A model generated the notes under the pieces. It ran no database searches and was not told the origin of the DNA. It was given only the letters and a program-made list of their open reading frames with translations. Below are positions 54,460 through 62,898 of a DNA stretch of 64,000 nucleotides, piece after piece (the stretch's first letter is position 1; every line of letters starts with the position of its first letter). Source of the DNA: Burkholderia sp. GAS332 (GTDB lineage Bacteria; Pseudomonadota; Gammaproteobacteria; Burkholderiales; Burkholderiaceae); NCBI GenBank assembly GCA_900142905.1, contig FSRV01000002.1, positions 4,154,001 to 4,218,000 on the forward strand, written 5' to 3'. The position numbers and the translations under genes are program-made.

Positions 54460-55968
54460 TCAATAGTTTTCCGTCGCTGCCTTGTTGCCAGTGGCGCGAG
54501 GATGTTCCGATGCCGGTGTGTCGTAACCGTGTGCGTGTGCGTCCGCGTCCGCGCGAGCGCCGCCAGGCTGCCCCGGACGCAGCAGCAAACCGCCCAGCAC
54601 ACCCGCCGCCGCGGCGAAGATCGCACCGAACAGAAACGCCAGGTGATAACCGCTGTTGAGCGCCGCCGTGGCGCTCCCGGATGCCTGCATCGCGTCGCTG
54701 CGCGCGGCAGCGAGGCTCGCGAGCACGGCGAGACCGAGTGCGCCACCCATCATGAACGACGTATTGACGATGCCGGACGCGAGGCCCGAATCGCTCGGAT
54801 CGGCGTCGCTCATGGCGGCCAGCAGCATCGGATTGAACGCGATGCCCGCGCCGAAGCCGAGCAGGATCATGCCGGGCAGCACGTCGAGCACGAAGCTGCC
54901 ATTGACTGGCGCGCGCGCAAACAGCGCGAGGCCACATGCCGCGACCAGCAGCCCGGCGGCAAGCGGAAGGCGCAGACCGAAGCGCATTACCACGCGCGCC
55001 GACAGGCCCAGCGAAAAGAACGCCATGATCAGATTGGCCGGCAGGAACGCGAGCCCGACCTGCAACGGCCGGTAGCCGAGCACGCGTTGCAGATACAACG
55101 CGGAGATGAAGAACCACGCGAACATCGCTGCCGCCCATAGCACGCCGACCACGTTGGCGATCGCGACATTGCGCAAGCGGAACAGATCGAGCGGCATCAA
55201 CGGATGCTGTACGCGCGCTTCGATAACGAGAAACGCGGCCAGCAGTGCGAGCGCGGCGAACAGCAGACCCAGCGTCTGCGCCGAGGTCCAGCCGGCTTCG
55301 TTGCCGTTCACGACCGCGTACACGGCGAGCATCAGCGAAGCAGTCACCGTCACCGCGCCGGCCACGTCGAGCCGTTCGCCATGAGCATGACCGCGTGCCG
55401 ACGGCAGGAGCGCGACGCACAGCGCGTAGACGGCGATGCCAATCGGCAAGTTGACGAGAAAGATCCAGTGCCAGCTCAGCAGGTTGGTCAGCAGGCCGCC
55501 AAGCAATACACCGATGCTGCCGCCACCCGCGCAGACAAAACCATAGACGCCCATCGCTTTCGCCCGTTCGCCGGTCTCGGTGAACAGATTCATGATCAGC
55601 GACAGCGAAACAGCGGAGACGACGGCGCCGCCCAAACCCTGCACGGCACGTGCGCACACTAGCAGAACTTGCGAGTTCGCCATGCCGCATGCAAGCGACG
55701 CCAGCGTGAACAGCGTGATGCCGCCGAGGAACAGCTTGCGGTGGCCGTAGAGATCGCCGAGCCGCCCGCCCAGCAGCAGGCAGCCGCCGAAGGTGAGCAT
55801 GTACGCATTGACCACCCACACCAGCGAGGTCTCGGTAAAGCCGAGATCCGCGGCGATCGACGGCAAGGCAACGTTCACGATCGTCGTATCGAGCACGATC
55901 ATGAGCACGCCGAGGCACAGAACGATCAGCGCCAGCCAGCGTTTGTTGCCGTGGATGGAATGGGTCAT
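54460..55968 (-). CDS. DHA2 family multidrug exporter (EmrB/QacA type)
   Basis: 502 residues with 14 predicted helices. The helix-1 motif LDTTIVNVALPSIAADLG (motif D of DHA2) and GRLGDLYGHRKLF (motif A) are present, with motif C in helix 5 (GGSIGVLLGGLLTNLLSWHW). It should pump drugs or biocides out with protons. The His-rich C-terminus (ARADADAHAHGYDT) is unusual but short. The AraC/GyrI-like regulator downstream may control it. Confidence 0.85.
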   Translation of the reverse strand: MTHSIHGNKRWLALIVLCLGVLMIVLDTTIVNVALPSIAADLGFTETSLVWVVNAYMLTFGGCLLLGGRLGDLYGHRKLFLGGITLFTLASLACGMANSQVLLVCARAVQGLGGAVVSAVSLSLIMNLFTETGERAKAMGVYGFVCAGGGSIGVLLGGLLTNLLSWHWIFLVNLPIGIAVYALCVALLPSARGHAHGERLDVAGAVTVTASLMLAVYAVVNGNEAGWTSAQTLGLLFAALALLAAFLVIEARVQHPLMPLDLFRLRNVAIANVVGVLWAAAMFAWFFISALYLQRVLGYRPLQVGLAFLPANLIMAFFSLGLSARVVMRFGLRLPLAAGLLVAACGLALFARAPVNGSFVLDVLPGMILLGFGAGIAFNPMLLAAMSDADPSDSGLASGIVNTSFMMGGALGLAVLASLAAARSDAMQASGSATAALNSGYHLAFLFGAIFAAAAGVLGGLLLRPGQPGGARADADAHAHGYDTPASEHPRATGNKAATENY

Positions 55969-56138
55969 GCAGGGGCTCCTTTGCCGTGGTCAGTCGGGCG
56001 CAAGCGGATGCCGGACGTGCCGCCGCTCGGCACGAAGTCGAAAACCCGGTCGGCAACCCGTTGATGGCAATGGGGAATTTTAGTCTAGCACCCGCGACTT
56101 TTGACCCACAACTACGAATTCCTGGGCGGCGTTGGCCG

Positions 56139-56816
56139 TCAATCGCCGCCCAGTAGTTCGTACTTACCGCCGCGCTCCAACGCCCGCTGATAAGCCGGCC
56201 GCGCGTGAATGCGCTTCAGGAAATCGACTACGGCGGGAATCTGCCGCTCCATGCCACCGCGTGCGGTGGCGGCTTCAAGTGGAAAGCTCATCTGAACATC
56301 GGCCGCCGTGAAATCGTTGCCGACGAACCAGCCGGTCGCGCCCAATTCCTGATTGATGTAGCCGAGGTGCAACTTCAACTGCGGATCGATAAAGCTCGAT
56401 TGCAGCGTCGAAGCGATCTTGCGAGCGATCGGCTTGGCAAAGAACGGCATGGGCGCGCTGGCAATGCGCAGGGCGACCAGTTTGAGCAGCAGCGGCGGCA
56501 TTGCCGAGCCTTCCGCGTAGTGCATCCAGTAGGTGTAACGCTGCCGCTCGGGCGTGCCCGCTGCGGGTGCAAAGCGGCCCTGACCGTACTTGTCGACCAG
56601 ATACTCGATGATCGCGCCGGATTCGGCGAGGGTCTGGCCGTCGTCGGTAATGACGGGCGACTTGCCGAGCGGATGGACCGCGCGCAACTCGGGCGGCGCC
56701 AGCATCGTTTTCGGATCGCGCTCGTAGCGCTTGATTTCGTACGGCACGCCGAGTTCTTCGAGCAGCCACAACACGCGTTGCGAGCGGGAGTTGTTCAGAT
56801 GATGGACGGTCAGCAT
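56139..56816 (-). CDS. Glutathione S-transferase
   Basis: 225 residues. The thioredoxin-like domain has NSRSQRVLWLLEELGVPYEI with Ser/Asn near residue 9 as the likely thiol-activating site, cis-Pro in GKSPVI and AESGAIIEYLVDKYG. The C-terminal helical domain ends at about residue 220. It conjugates glutathione to electrophiles or reduces peroxides. The gene lies between the exporter and the CoA ligase on the same strand, but with separate gaps. Confidence 0.85.
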   Translation of the reverse strand: MLTVHHLNNSRSQRVLWLLEELGVPYEIKRYERDPKTMLAPPELRAVHPLGKSPVITDDGQTLAESGAIIEYLVDKYGQGRFAPAAGTPERQRYTYWMHYAEGSAMPPLLLKLVALRIASAPMPFFAKPIARKIASTLQSSFIDPQLKLHLGYINQELGATGWFVGNDFTAADVQMSFPLEAATARGGMERQIPAVVDFLKRIHARPAYQRALERGGKYELLGGD

Positions 56817-56892
56817 GGGTCGAGGGACGTTGGCCTGTGGAGTGTCACATCATAGGGATGTTGTGCCGAGGTGGGGCTCTAGGAAAAAGGGA

Positions 56893-58536
56893 CTACGTGA
56901 GCGTACGCAATTCAAAGCGTTTGAGCTTGCCCGTTTCGGTGCGCGGCAGCGCTTTGATGAAAGCGATGACGCGAGGGTATTTATACGGCGCCACGCTATT
57001 TTTCACGAAATCCTGCAGTTGCGCGACCAGTTTGTCATCCGGCGTATAACCTGGGTTCAGTACCACGAAGGCCTTGACGATCTGCCCGCGCGTCTCGTCT
57101 GGTACCCCGATCACGCCGCATTCGGCCACCGCGTCGTGTTGCATCAGCACGCTTTCCACTTCCGGGCCGGAGATGTTGTAGCCGGCGGAGACGATCATGT
57201 CGTCGGCGCGAGCCTGATAAAACACGTAGCCGTCTTCGTCGAGATAGACCGAGTCGCCGGGAAGGTTCCAGCCGTCGCGCACGAACCGGGTTTGCCGGTC
57301 GTCGGCCAGATAGCGGCAGCCGGTTGGGCCGCGTACCGCCAGTTTGCCGATGGTGCCGGACGGGACCGGTTGCATGGCATCGTCGACAGCTTGCACGACG
57401 TAGCCCGGCACCGCGCGGCCGATGGCATGCGGGCGAATCGCGTCGCCTTGCGACGAGATGAAAATGTGGATCAGTTCCGTGCCGCCAATGCCGTCGATCA
57501 TGTCGATGCCGCTTGCGTCGCGCCATAGGCGGCGCGTCGAATCCGGTAACGCTTCTCCCGCCGAGACCGTTTTCTTCAGGCTTGAAACGTCGTGATGCGC
57601 AATGAGCGGCGCCATTTGCCGATAGAACGTCGGCGCGGTGAACATGATCGTCGCGTTAAAGCGTTCGACGGTTTGCAGCAAGGTCTCGGGCGTGAGCCGC
57701 TCGATCAGTACTGTCGACGCACCCACGCGCAGCGGAAAGCACAGCAAACCACCGAGCCCGAATGTGAAGGCAAGTGGCGGCGTGCCACAAAACACATCGT
57801 CCGCTGAGGGTTTCAGAACATGACGCGGAAACAGATCGCACATCGCGAGGACGTCGCGATGAAAGTGCATGCAGCCCTTCGGTGCACCCGTCGTGCCGCT
57901 GGTGAAGGCGATCAGGCAGACGTCGTCAGCGGCGGTGTCGCAGGCCGTGAAGTGGTCCGGTTTGTTGATCGCGAGGGTGTCGAGCGAATCGGCGGAATCA
58001 TCATGAAACAGGCGTGTTTGTTTCAGGCCCGCGCAGTAGAACTCATCCTGAGGATTGTTGCAGCGTGCGAGTTCATCGGTGAGTCGTGCGTCGCATAGCG
58101 CGGCGCTGACCTGTGCCTTCTCGATGATCTGCTTGAGTTCTTTCGCACGCAGCAGCGGCATGGTGGGCACAACGACGAGGCCGGCCTTCAGCGCGGCGAG
58201 CGCCGTGACTGCCATGTGCAACGTGTTCGGTCCGCGCAGCAGGACGCGGTTGCCCGGCTGCAAACCCATTTCATCGACCAGCACGTGCGCGCTGCGGTTG
58301 ACCAGGGCAAGCAGCTCGCCGTAAGTGGTCGCTTGCGGCTTCCCCTCCACGTCTGACCAGATCGCCGGACGGTCGCGATGGCCTGTTTCGATGTTCGTGT
58401 CGAGCAATTCCGTCGCGCAATTGAAGCGCGCCGGGTAGGCAACGTCCGGGTTGTCTAGCAGAAAGACAGGCCATTGATCCTGCGGCGGAAGATTGTCCCG
58501 CGCGAAGGTATCGACGTGTGCTGACGGTTCCATCAT
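56893..58536 (-). CDS. abmG: 2-aminobenzoate-CoA ligase-like protein
   Basis: 547 residues of the acyl-adenylate family. The phosphate loop is FTSGTTGAPKGC (about 211-222), the adenine motif lies in GIGGTELIH, and the C-terminal lysine is in PRTETGKLKRFELR. Length and sequence fit benzoate/2-aminobenzoate-CoA ligases, which convert anthranilate with ATP and CoA to 2-aminobenzoyl-CoA. It starts 73 nt after the RidA gene in the same direction. All the neighbours upstream are enzymes of the aminobenzoyl-CoA route, so anthranilate is the best guess for the substrate; benzoate or salicylate cannot be excluded. Confidence 0.8.
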   Translation of the reverse strand: MMEPSAHVDTFARDNLPPQDQWPVFLLDNPDVAYPARFNCATELLDTNIETGHRDRPAIWSDVEGKPQATTYGELLALVNRSAHVLVDEMGLQPGNRVLLRGPNTLHMAVTALAALKAGLVVVPTMPLLRAKELKQIIEKAQVSAALCDARLTDELARCNNPQDEFYCAGLKQTRLFHDDSADSLDTLAINKPDHFTACDTAADDVCLIAFTSGTTGAPKGCMHFHRDVLAMCDLFPRHVLKPSADDVFCGTPPLAFTFGLGGLLCFPLRVGASTVLIERLTPETLLQTVERFNATIMFTAPTFYRQMAPLIAHHDVSSLKKTVSAGEALPDSTRRLWRDASGIDMIDGIGGTELIHIFISSQGDAIRPHAIGRAVPGYVVQAVDDAMQPVPSGTIGKLAVRGPTGCRYLADDRQTRFVRDGWNLPGDSVYLDEDGYVFYQARADDMIVSAGYNISGPEVESVLMQHDAVAECGVIGVPDETRGQIVKAFVVLNPGYTPDDKLVAQLQDFVKNSVAPYKYPRVIAFIKALPRTETGKLKRFELRTLT

Positions 58537-58609
58537 TGTCTCCCGGTCGTTGAGCCGGCTGAATGCGCTTCGGTTGGCTTGGTGGTTAGGTGTTTCGTAT
58601 TTCGCGCGC

Positions 58610-59005
58610 TTACTGGGGGATCACGGCCGTGGCTTCGATCTCGACCTTGGCTTCGTCTTCGATCAATGCGACGACCTGTACCGCGCTCATCGCGATGTCG
58701 TAGTCGCCGATCAGTTCGCGAAACGCACGGCCAATGTCTTTCAGCGCGGCAAGGTACTCGCGCTTGTCCGTGACGTACCACGTCATGCGGACCAGATGCT
58801 CGGGTGTGCCACCCGCTTCATGCAGCACAGCCAGTACGTTCTTGAGCGCCTGAACGGCCTGTTGTGCGAAGTCGGTGGTCTGAAAGCGCGCCTGTTCGTC
58901 CCAACCGATCTGGCCGGCGATGAACACTTGCGTGCCGGTTGCCGCGACGCCGTTCGCGTAACCGCGCGGCTTGAGCCAACCTGCGGGAAGGAGAGCTTTT
59001 TTCAT
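58610..59005 (-). CDS. RidA/YjgF family enamine/imine deaminase
   Basis: 131 residues with the RidA fold: GYANGVAATGTQVFIAGQIG, then AQQAVQALKNVLAVLHEAGG, and LVRMTWYVTDKREY with the conserved Arg. RidA proteins hydrolyse reactive enamines and imines. In the aminobenzoyl-CoA route such intermediates arise after ring reduction, so the enzyme fits as a pathway step rather than only for housekeeping. It overlaps the thioesterase gene by 4 nt (ATGA). Confidence 0.85.
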   Translation of the reverse strand: MKKALLPAGWLKPRGYANGVAATGTQVFIAGQIGWDEQARFQTTDFAQQAVQALKNVLAVLHEAGGTPEHLVRMTWYVTDKREYLAALKDIGRAFRELIGDYDIAMSAVQVVALIEDEAKVEIEATAVIPQ

Positions 59006-59445
59006 GAGCGATGCGCCTCGATGGATTCGGACTGAGGGGTGAACGTCGCGAGCGCGCTCGCGATGTCGGCGGGAATGTCGATGGATGTGCCGCGTTCGAG
59101 CGATGTCGTCACGAGCACCTGTTTCGCGCGAAAGCGGGTTTCGTCGCCGCAATAGCCGAGGATGTCGATGCTAATCGAGCGTCGTCCAATCGCCACAACG
59201 CTGAGTGCCAGCGTGATCGTTTCACCCATCTGGCTAGGCCGCGAGAACTCGCAATCGAGTTTGACGATCGGCAAGCCGATACGGCGTTGCGCGATCATTT
59301 GCGCATAGTCGATCTGCAGGCCGTCGTTGAACCAGTCTTCGACCAACGCGTTGGTCATCACCAGATATTGCGGAAAGAACACGATGCCGGCAGGATCGCA
59401 GTGCTGGAAGCGGATGCGGACCGGTCTTTCGAAGGTCGTGTTCAT
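59002..59445 (-). CDS. Acyl-CoA thioesterase, 4HBT family
   Basis: 147 residues of the hot-dog fold. [13 protein letters not shown] (about 15-27) is the 4-hydroxybenzoyl-CoA thioesterase motif with Asp17 as catalytic residue. It probably frees CoA from aromatic or ring-derived CoA esters and so protects the CoA pool. It overlaps both neighbours by 4 nt, so it is tightly coupled to the acyl-CoA dehydrogenase and RidA genes. Confidence 0.85.
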   Translation of the reverse strand: MNTTFERPVRIRFQHCDPAGIVFFPQYLVMTNALVEDWFNDGLQIDYAQMIAQRRIGLPIVKLDCEFSRPSQMGETITLALSVVAIGRRSISIDILGYCGDETRFRAKQVLVTTSLERGTSIDIPADIASALATFTPQSESIEAHRS

Positions 59446-60650
59446 TTCGCTGCGTCCTGGCTGACTTCCGCTGCGTGGGCTTTCAAGAGGTCGCGGCCGA
59501 TGATCAACTGCTGCACTTCAGTCGCGCCTTCATAAATCCGCAACGCTCGAATCTCGCGGTACAGCATCTCGACCGCAGTGCCGCTTTGCACGCCCATGCC
59601 GCCAAAGAGCTGCACGGCGGCGTCGATCACCTGCTGTGCGCCTTCGCTTGCGTGCCACTTGGCCATCGCGGCTTCACGCGTGACGTTTTCGCTTTGATCG
59701 CGCAGCCAGGCCGCGCGATAGACGAGCAACGCGCTGCTGTCGATCGTCAATGCCATTTGTGCGAGTTTGGCTTGCGTCAGCTGAAAATCGCCGAGGGTCT
59801 GTCCGAACATCTTGCGCGACGACGCACGCGAGAGGCCTTCAGCCATGGCGTGACGCGCGAAACCCAACGATGCCGCCGCGACCGACGTGCGGAAAATATC
59901 CAGCGTGCGCATCGCGAGTTTGAAGCCTTCGCCGGGTGCGCCGAGCATCTGGCTGCGCGGCACGCGTGCGCCGGCAAAGTGCAAACGCGCTAGCGGATGC
60001 GGCGCGATCACGTCGATGCGTTCAGCGATTTCCAGACCCGGGGTGTCGGCATCGACGATGAATGCGGTAATGCCGCGTGCGCCCGGCGCTTCGCCGGTTC
60101 TGGCGAACACCACGTAGAAATCGGCGATGCCGCCGTTCGAGATCCACGTCTTGTCGCCGTCGAGTACATAGAAGTCACCGTCTTCTCGCGCTGAGAGGGA
60201 CATCGCGGCAACGTCCGAGCCGGCTTCCGGCTCCGACAAAGCGAAGGCGGCGATGGCCGTGCCGTTCGCCACGCGCGGCAGGTAGCGCGTCTTTTGCTCA
60301 TGTGTGCCGCCAAGCGAGATCGCGCCGGAGCCCAGGCCTTGCATTGCCAACGCGAAATCCGCCAGACCGGAATGCTTGGCGAGGGTTTCGCGCAGGAGGC
60401 ACACGGCACGTGTGTCGATCGTGTCGCCATTCCCGCCATAGGCAACGCCGCCGACACCGTATTTCAGCCAGCCTGCCGAACCGAGTTCACGGACCAGACG
60501 GCGGCAGGTCGCATCGACGTCATCGTGCGCCGCATGCGAGAGATTTGCGCGGCACCATGCTTCGATGCCCTTAGCCAGTTCGCGATGCCGTGGTTCGAAA
60601 AACGGCCAGGCCAATGCGCTGTGCAGATCCATATCGCTGTTCGTGCTCAA
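59442..60650 (-). CDS. Acyl-CoA dehydrogenase
   Basis: 402 residues. The FAD and substrate marks are [17 protein letters not shown] (about 160-176) and [20 protein letters not shown]; the catalytic glutamate is in [10 protein letters not shown] near the C-terminus. It should oxidise an alicyclic acyl-CoA in beta-oxidation of the reduced ring. TTG 60650 has a good ribosome site (GGGAGA), and the stop of the preceding gene overlaps closely; ATG 60632 is the alternative. Confidence 0.85.
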   Translation of the reverse strand: MSTNSDMDLHSALAWPFFEPRHRELAKGIEAWCRANLSHAAHDDVDATCRRLVRELGSAGWLKYGVGGVAYGGNGDTIDTRAVCLLRETLAKHSGLADFALAMQGLGSGAISLGGTHEQKTRYLPRVANGTAIAAFALSEPEAGSDVAAMSLSAREDGDFYVLDGDKTWISNGGIADFYVVFARTGEAPGARGITAFIVDADTPGLEIAERIDVIAPHPLARLHFAGARVPRSQMLGAPGEGFKLAMRTLDIFRTSVAAASLGFARHAMAEGLSRASSRKMFGQTLGDFQLTQAKLAQMALTIDSSALLVYRAAWLRDQSENVTREAAMAKWHASEGAQQVIDAAVQLFGGMGVQSGTAVEMLYREIRALRIYEGATEVQQLIIGRDLLKAHAAEVSQDAAK

Positions 60651-60651
60651 T

Positions 60652-61503
60652 TCAATCTCCCTCGAACACTGGGCGCGACTTCGCGGCAAACGCGCTATAC
60701 GCACGTTCGAAATCGCGCGTGCTCATGCAGATGGCCTGTGCTTGCGCTTCCGATTCGATCGCTTCGTCGATGCTCATGCTCCATTCCTGGTGCAGCATCT
60801 TCTTCGTGATGCCGTGCGCGAAAGTCGGACCGGCGACGAGATCGGCGGCGAGCTTTTGCGCGTCCTCGAGGAGCGCCGCCGGTTCGCACAGGCGGTTATA
60901 GAAACCCCATGCATGGCCTTCGTCGCCACTCGCCGAGCGGCCGGTGAACAGCAATTCGGCGGCGCGTCCCTGACCGATGATGCGCGGCAGGATCGCGCAT
61001 GCACCCATATCGCAGCCAGCGAGGCCGACGCGCGAGAACAGGAACGCGAGCTTGCTGCGCGCGGTGCCGAGGCGCATGTCGGACGACATCGCCAGAATTG
61101 CACCGGCGCCGGCGCATACGCCGTCGACCGCCGCAATGATGGGTTGCGGGCAATGGCGCATCGCTTTGACCAGGTCGCCGGTCATGCGCGTGAACAGCAG
61201 CAGTTCCGGCATCGGCAGATCGATCAGCGGCGCGATGATGTCGTGTACGTCGCCGCCGGAGCAGAAGTTCTCGCCTGCGCCGTGAATGACGACGGCCTTG
61301 ACGTCGGTTGCATAGGCGAGTTGCCGGAACAGATCGCGCAACTCCGCATACGATTCGAACGTCAGCGGGTTTTTGCGTTCGGGGCGGTTCAGCGTGATCG
61401 TCGCGACTTTGTCGGCGACCGACCAGCCGAAGTGCCGCGCTTCGTAACCGGCGAGCGTCAGGCGGTTGCCAGCCAGTAGGGCGTCGGCGTTGGATCGTGT
61501 CAT
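60652..61503 (-). CDS. Enoyl-CoA hydratase/isomerase family protein
   Basis: 283 residues of the crotonase fold. The oxyanion hole strands are [15 protein letters not shown] and [15 protein letters not shown]. At the two places where classical hydratases have glutamates (GGxEL and QPE) this protein has Ile and Arg, while [13 protein letters not shown] offers an aspartate, as in DpgD- or ring-hydrolase-like relatives. So it may open or hydrate the ring of the aminobenzoyl-CoA-derived intermediate. It lies in the operon, before the acyl-CoA dehydrogenase. Confidence 0.8.
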   Translation of the reverse strand: MTRSNADALLAGNRLTLAGYEARHFGWSVADKVATITLNRPERKNPLTFESYAELRDLFRQLAYATDVKAVVIHGAGENFCSGGDVHDIIAPLIDLPMPELLLFTRMTGDLVKAMRHCPQPIIAAVDGVCAGAGAILAMSSDMRLGTARSKLAFLFSRVGLAGCDMGACAILPRIIGQGRAAELLFTGRSASGDEGHAWGFYNRLCEPAALLEDAQKLAADLVAGPTFAHGITKKMLHQEWSMSIDEAIESEAQAQAICMSTRDFERAYSAFAAKSRPVFEGD

Positions 61504-61518
61504 GAGTGTCTCCTGTCG

Positions 61519-61550
61519 ACCGCAGTTAGCGCTTTAGCGCTTACTGCGGT
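61519..61550. promoter_or_regulatory. Strong intra-operon hairpin
   Basis: ACCGCAGTTAGCGC (61519-61532) pairs with GCGCTTACTGCGGT (61537-61550) around TTTA, with one mismatch in 14 pairs. It lies in the 67-nt gap between the MarR gene and the hydratase gene. There is no T run, so it may be an mRNA-processing or attenuation element, or the MarR operator of an internal promoter. Confidence 0.55.
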
Positions 61551-61570
61551 CCCATGCAATTCGGTGCCGA

Positions 61571-62128
61571 TCAGTCTTTCAGACTGTCGAGCAGATGCTT
61601 CTTAAGTTTGCCGAGGTGCTGATGGGTCCGCGATTTTTCGTCGAGGCTCAAACCACCGAACAGTTCGACGACCCATTGCTCATGCGCGACGGCCATCTTG
61701 TCAAACGCCTTGCGGCCTGTGGGCGTGAGGCACACGCTGATCGAACGGCGGTCGTTCGGATCGGTGTCGCGTGAAACCAGACCGTCTTTCTCGAGCTGGT
61801 CCGTGATGCCGGTCACGTTGCCCCCCGTCACCATCAAACGGCGCGACAGTTCGGTCATCTTCAGGCCTTCCGGATGACGTTCGAGTTGCGCCATCAAGTC
61901 GAATCGTGGCAGCGTGGTGTCGAATTCGTTACGCAGGCGCTTGCGCAGTTCGGCCTGCACGAGATTGGTCGTGGTCAGCATACGCAGCCACAAACGCAGG
62001 CCCATATGACTATCGGCGCCGGTGCTCATTTCCAGATCCACGACGTTCTCCGCAGGTTTGGCGACGCCTTTGCGCGGCGGCTTTGCGTCAGCCGGCGAGG
62101 GCTTTTTGATGTTCAATGACTTGGTCAC
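61571..62128 (-). CDS. MarR family transcriptional regulator
   Basis: 185 residues. The winged helix reads LPRFDLMAQLERHPEGLKMTE, then LSRRLMVTGGNVTGITDQLEKDGLV and DRRSISVCLTPTGRKAF (wing). The N-terminal 45 residues are basic and variable. MarR proteins of this kind respond to aromatic CoA esters and repress the genes that encode the pathway, here probably this operon. GTG 62128 overlaps the SDR stop by 4 nt and follows GGAGAAG; the longer frame from 62437 has no MarR sequence. Confidence 0.85.
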   Translation of the reverse strand: MTKSLNIKKPSPADAKPPRKGVAKPAENVVDLEMSTGADSHMGLRLWLRMLTTTNLVQAELRKRLRNEFDTTLPRFDLMAQLERHPEGLKMTELSRRLMVTGGNVTGITDQLEKDGLVSRDTDPNDRRSISVCLTPTGRKAFDKMAVAHEQWVVELFGGLSLDEKSRTHQHLGKLKKHLLDSLKD

Positions 62129-62898
62129 ATTACTTCTCCACCGGAGATGGAAATGGATTGACCCGTGATCGCGTCCGAGCCGGGTTGGCAGAGCCATAGC
62201 ACTGCGTTGGCGACCTGCTCCGGGCTCACGAAGCGATGTTGCGGATTCGAGCGAAGCAAGGTTTCGCGCGCCTGCTGCTCGGTGCGGGAGGTCTTGCTGG
62301 TGATCTGTTCGAGCGATGCGTGCAGCAGCTCGGTCTCCGTGTAGCCCGGACACACAGCATTGACGGTGACGCCTTTCGTCGCGACTTCCAGTGCGAGTGA
62401 ACGCGTCAGGCCGACTACACCGTGTTTCGCGGCGCAATACGCGGCGACGTACGCGTAGCCGATTTGCCCGGCCGTGCTCGCGACATTAACAATGCGGCCG
62501 TGACCGCGTTCGAGCATGCCGGGTAACACGGCGCGCGTGCCAAGGAATACGCCGGTGAGGTTCACGTCGAGCATGCGCTGCCAGAGCGCCATGTCGGTGT
62601 GGGTGAACGGCGCGGCTTGCGCCTGGCCGGCGTTGTTGACGAGGATGTCGATTGCGTTGGCTTGGGCGAATGCCTTCTCGACCGATTCTTCGCTGGTGAC
62701 GTCGACGCTGATGCAGGTGACCTCGCCCAGCCCGTTCAAATTTGCCCGCTGTGCATCAAGACGTTGGGCGTTGCGTCCCATCAAGGTGACGCGCGCACCG
62801 GCGCGCAGCAGCGTTTCGGCTACTGCTGCGCCGATACCGCTTCCCCCGCCTGTGACGACAGCGTGCTGTCCGGCGAGCGTTGTGGTGGGCGTATTCAC
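62125..62898 (-). CDS. SDR family dehydrogenase, 3-hydroxyacyl-CoA type
   Basis: 257 residues. VVTGGGSGIGAAVAETLLRA is the NAD-binding start, NNAGQAQA follows, Ser is in VNVASTAG and Tyr-x-x-x-Lys in YCAAKHG. The end SISGGEVM is near the family's usual closing. It should oxidise the 3-hydroxyacyl-CoA formed after hydration in the reduced-ring pathway. It overlaps the genes on both sides by 4 nt. Confidence 0.85.
   Translation of the reverse strand: MNTPTTTLAGQHAVVTGGGSGIGAAVAETLLRAGARVTLMGRNAQRLDAQRANLNGLGEVTCISVDVTSEESVEKAFAQANAIDILVNNAGQAQAAPFTHTDMALWQRMLDVNLTGVFLGTRAVLPGMLERGHGRIVNVASTAGQIGYAYVAAYCAAKHGVVGLTRSLALEVATKGVTVNAVCPGYTETELLHASLEQITSKTSRTEQQARETLLRSNPQHRFVSPEQVANAVLWLCQPGSDAITGQSISISGGEVM

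Noticed and set aside
54311..56056. Long minus-strand open frame of 581 codons
   Set aside because: It overlaps the DHA2 exporter gene in another frame, is Arg-rich and has no domain pattern; the exporter frame has 14 clear membrane helices.
56893..58536. CoA ligase as PqsA-type quinolone enzyme
   Set aside because: The neighbours are catabolic enzymes and no pqsBCD-like genes are present.
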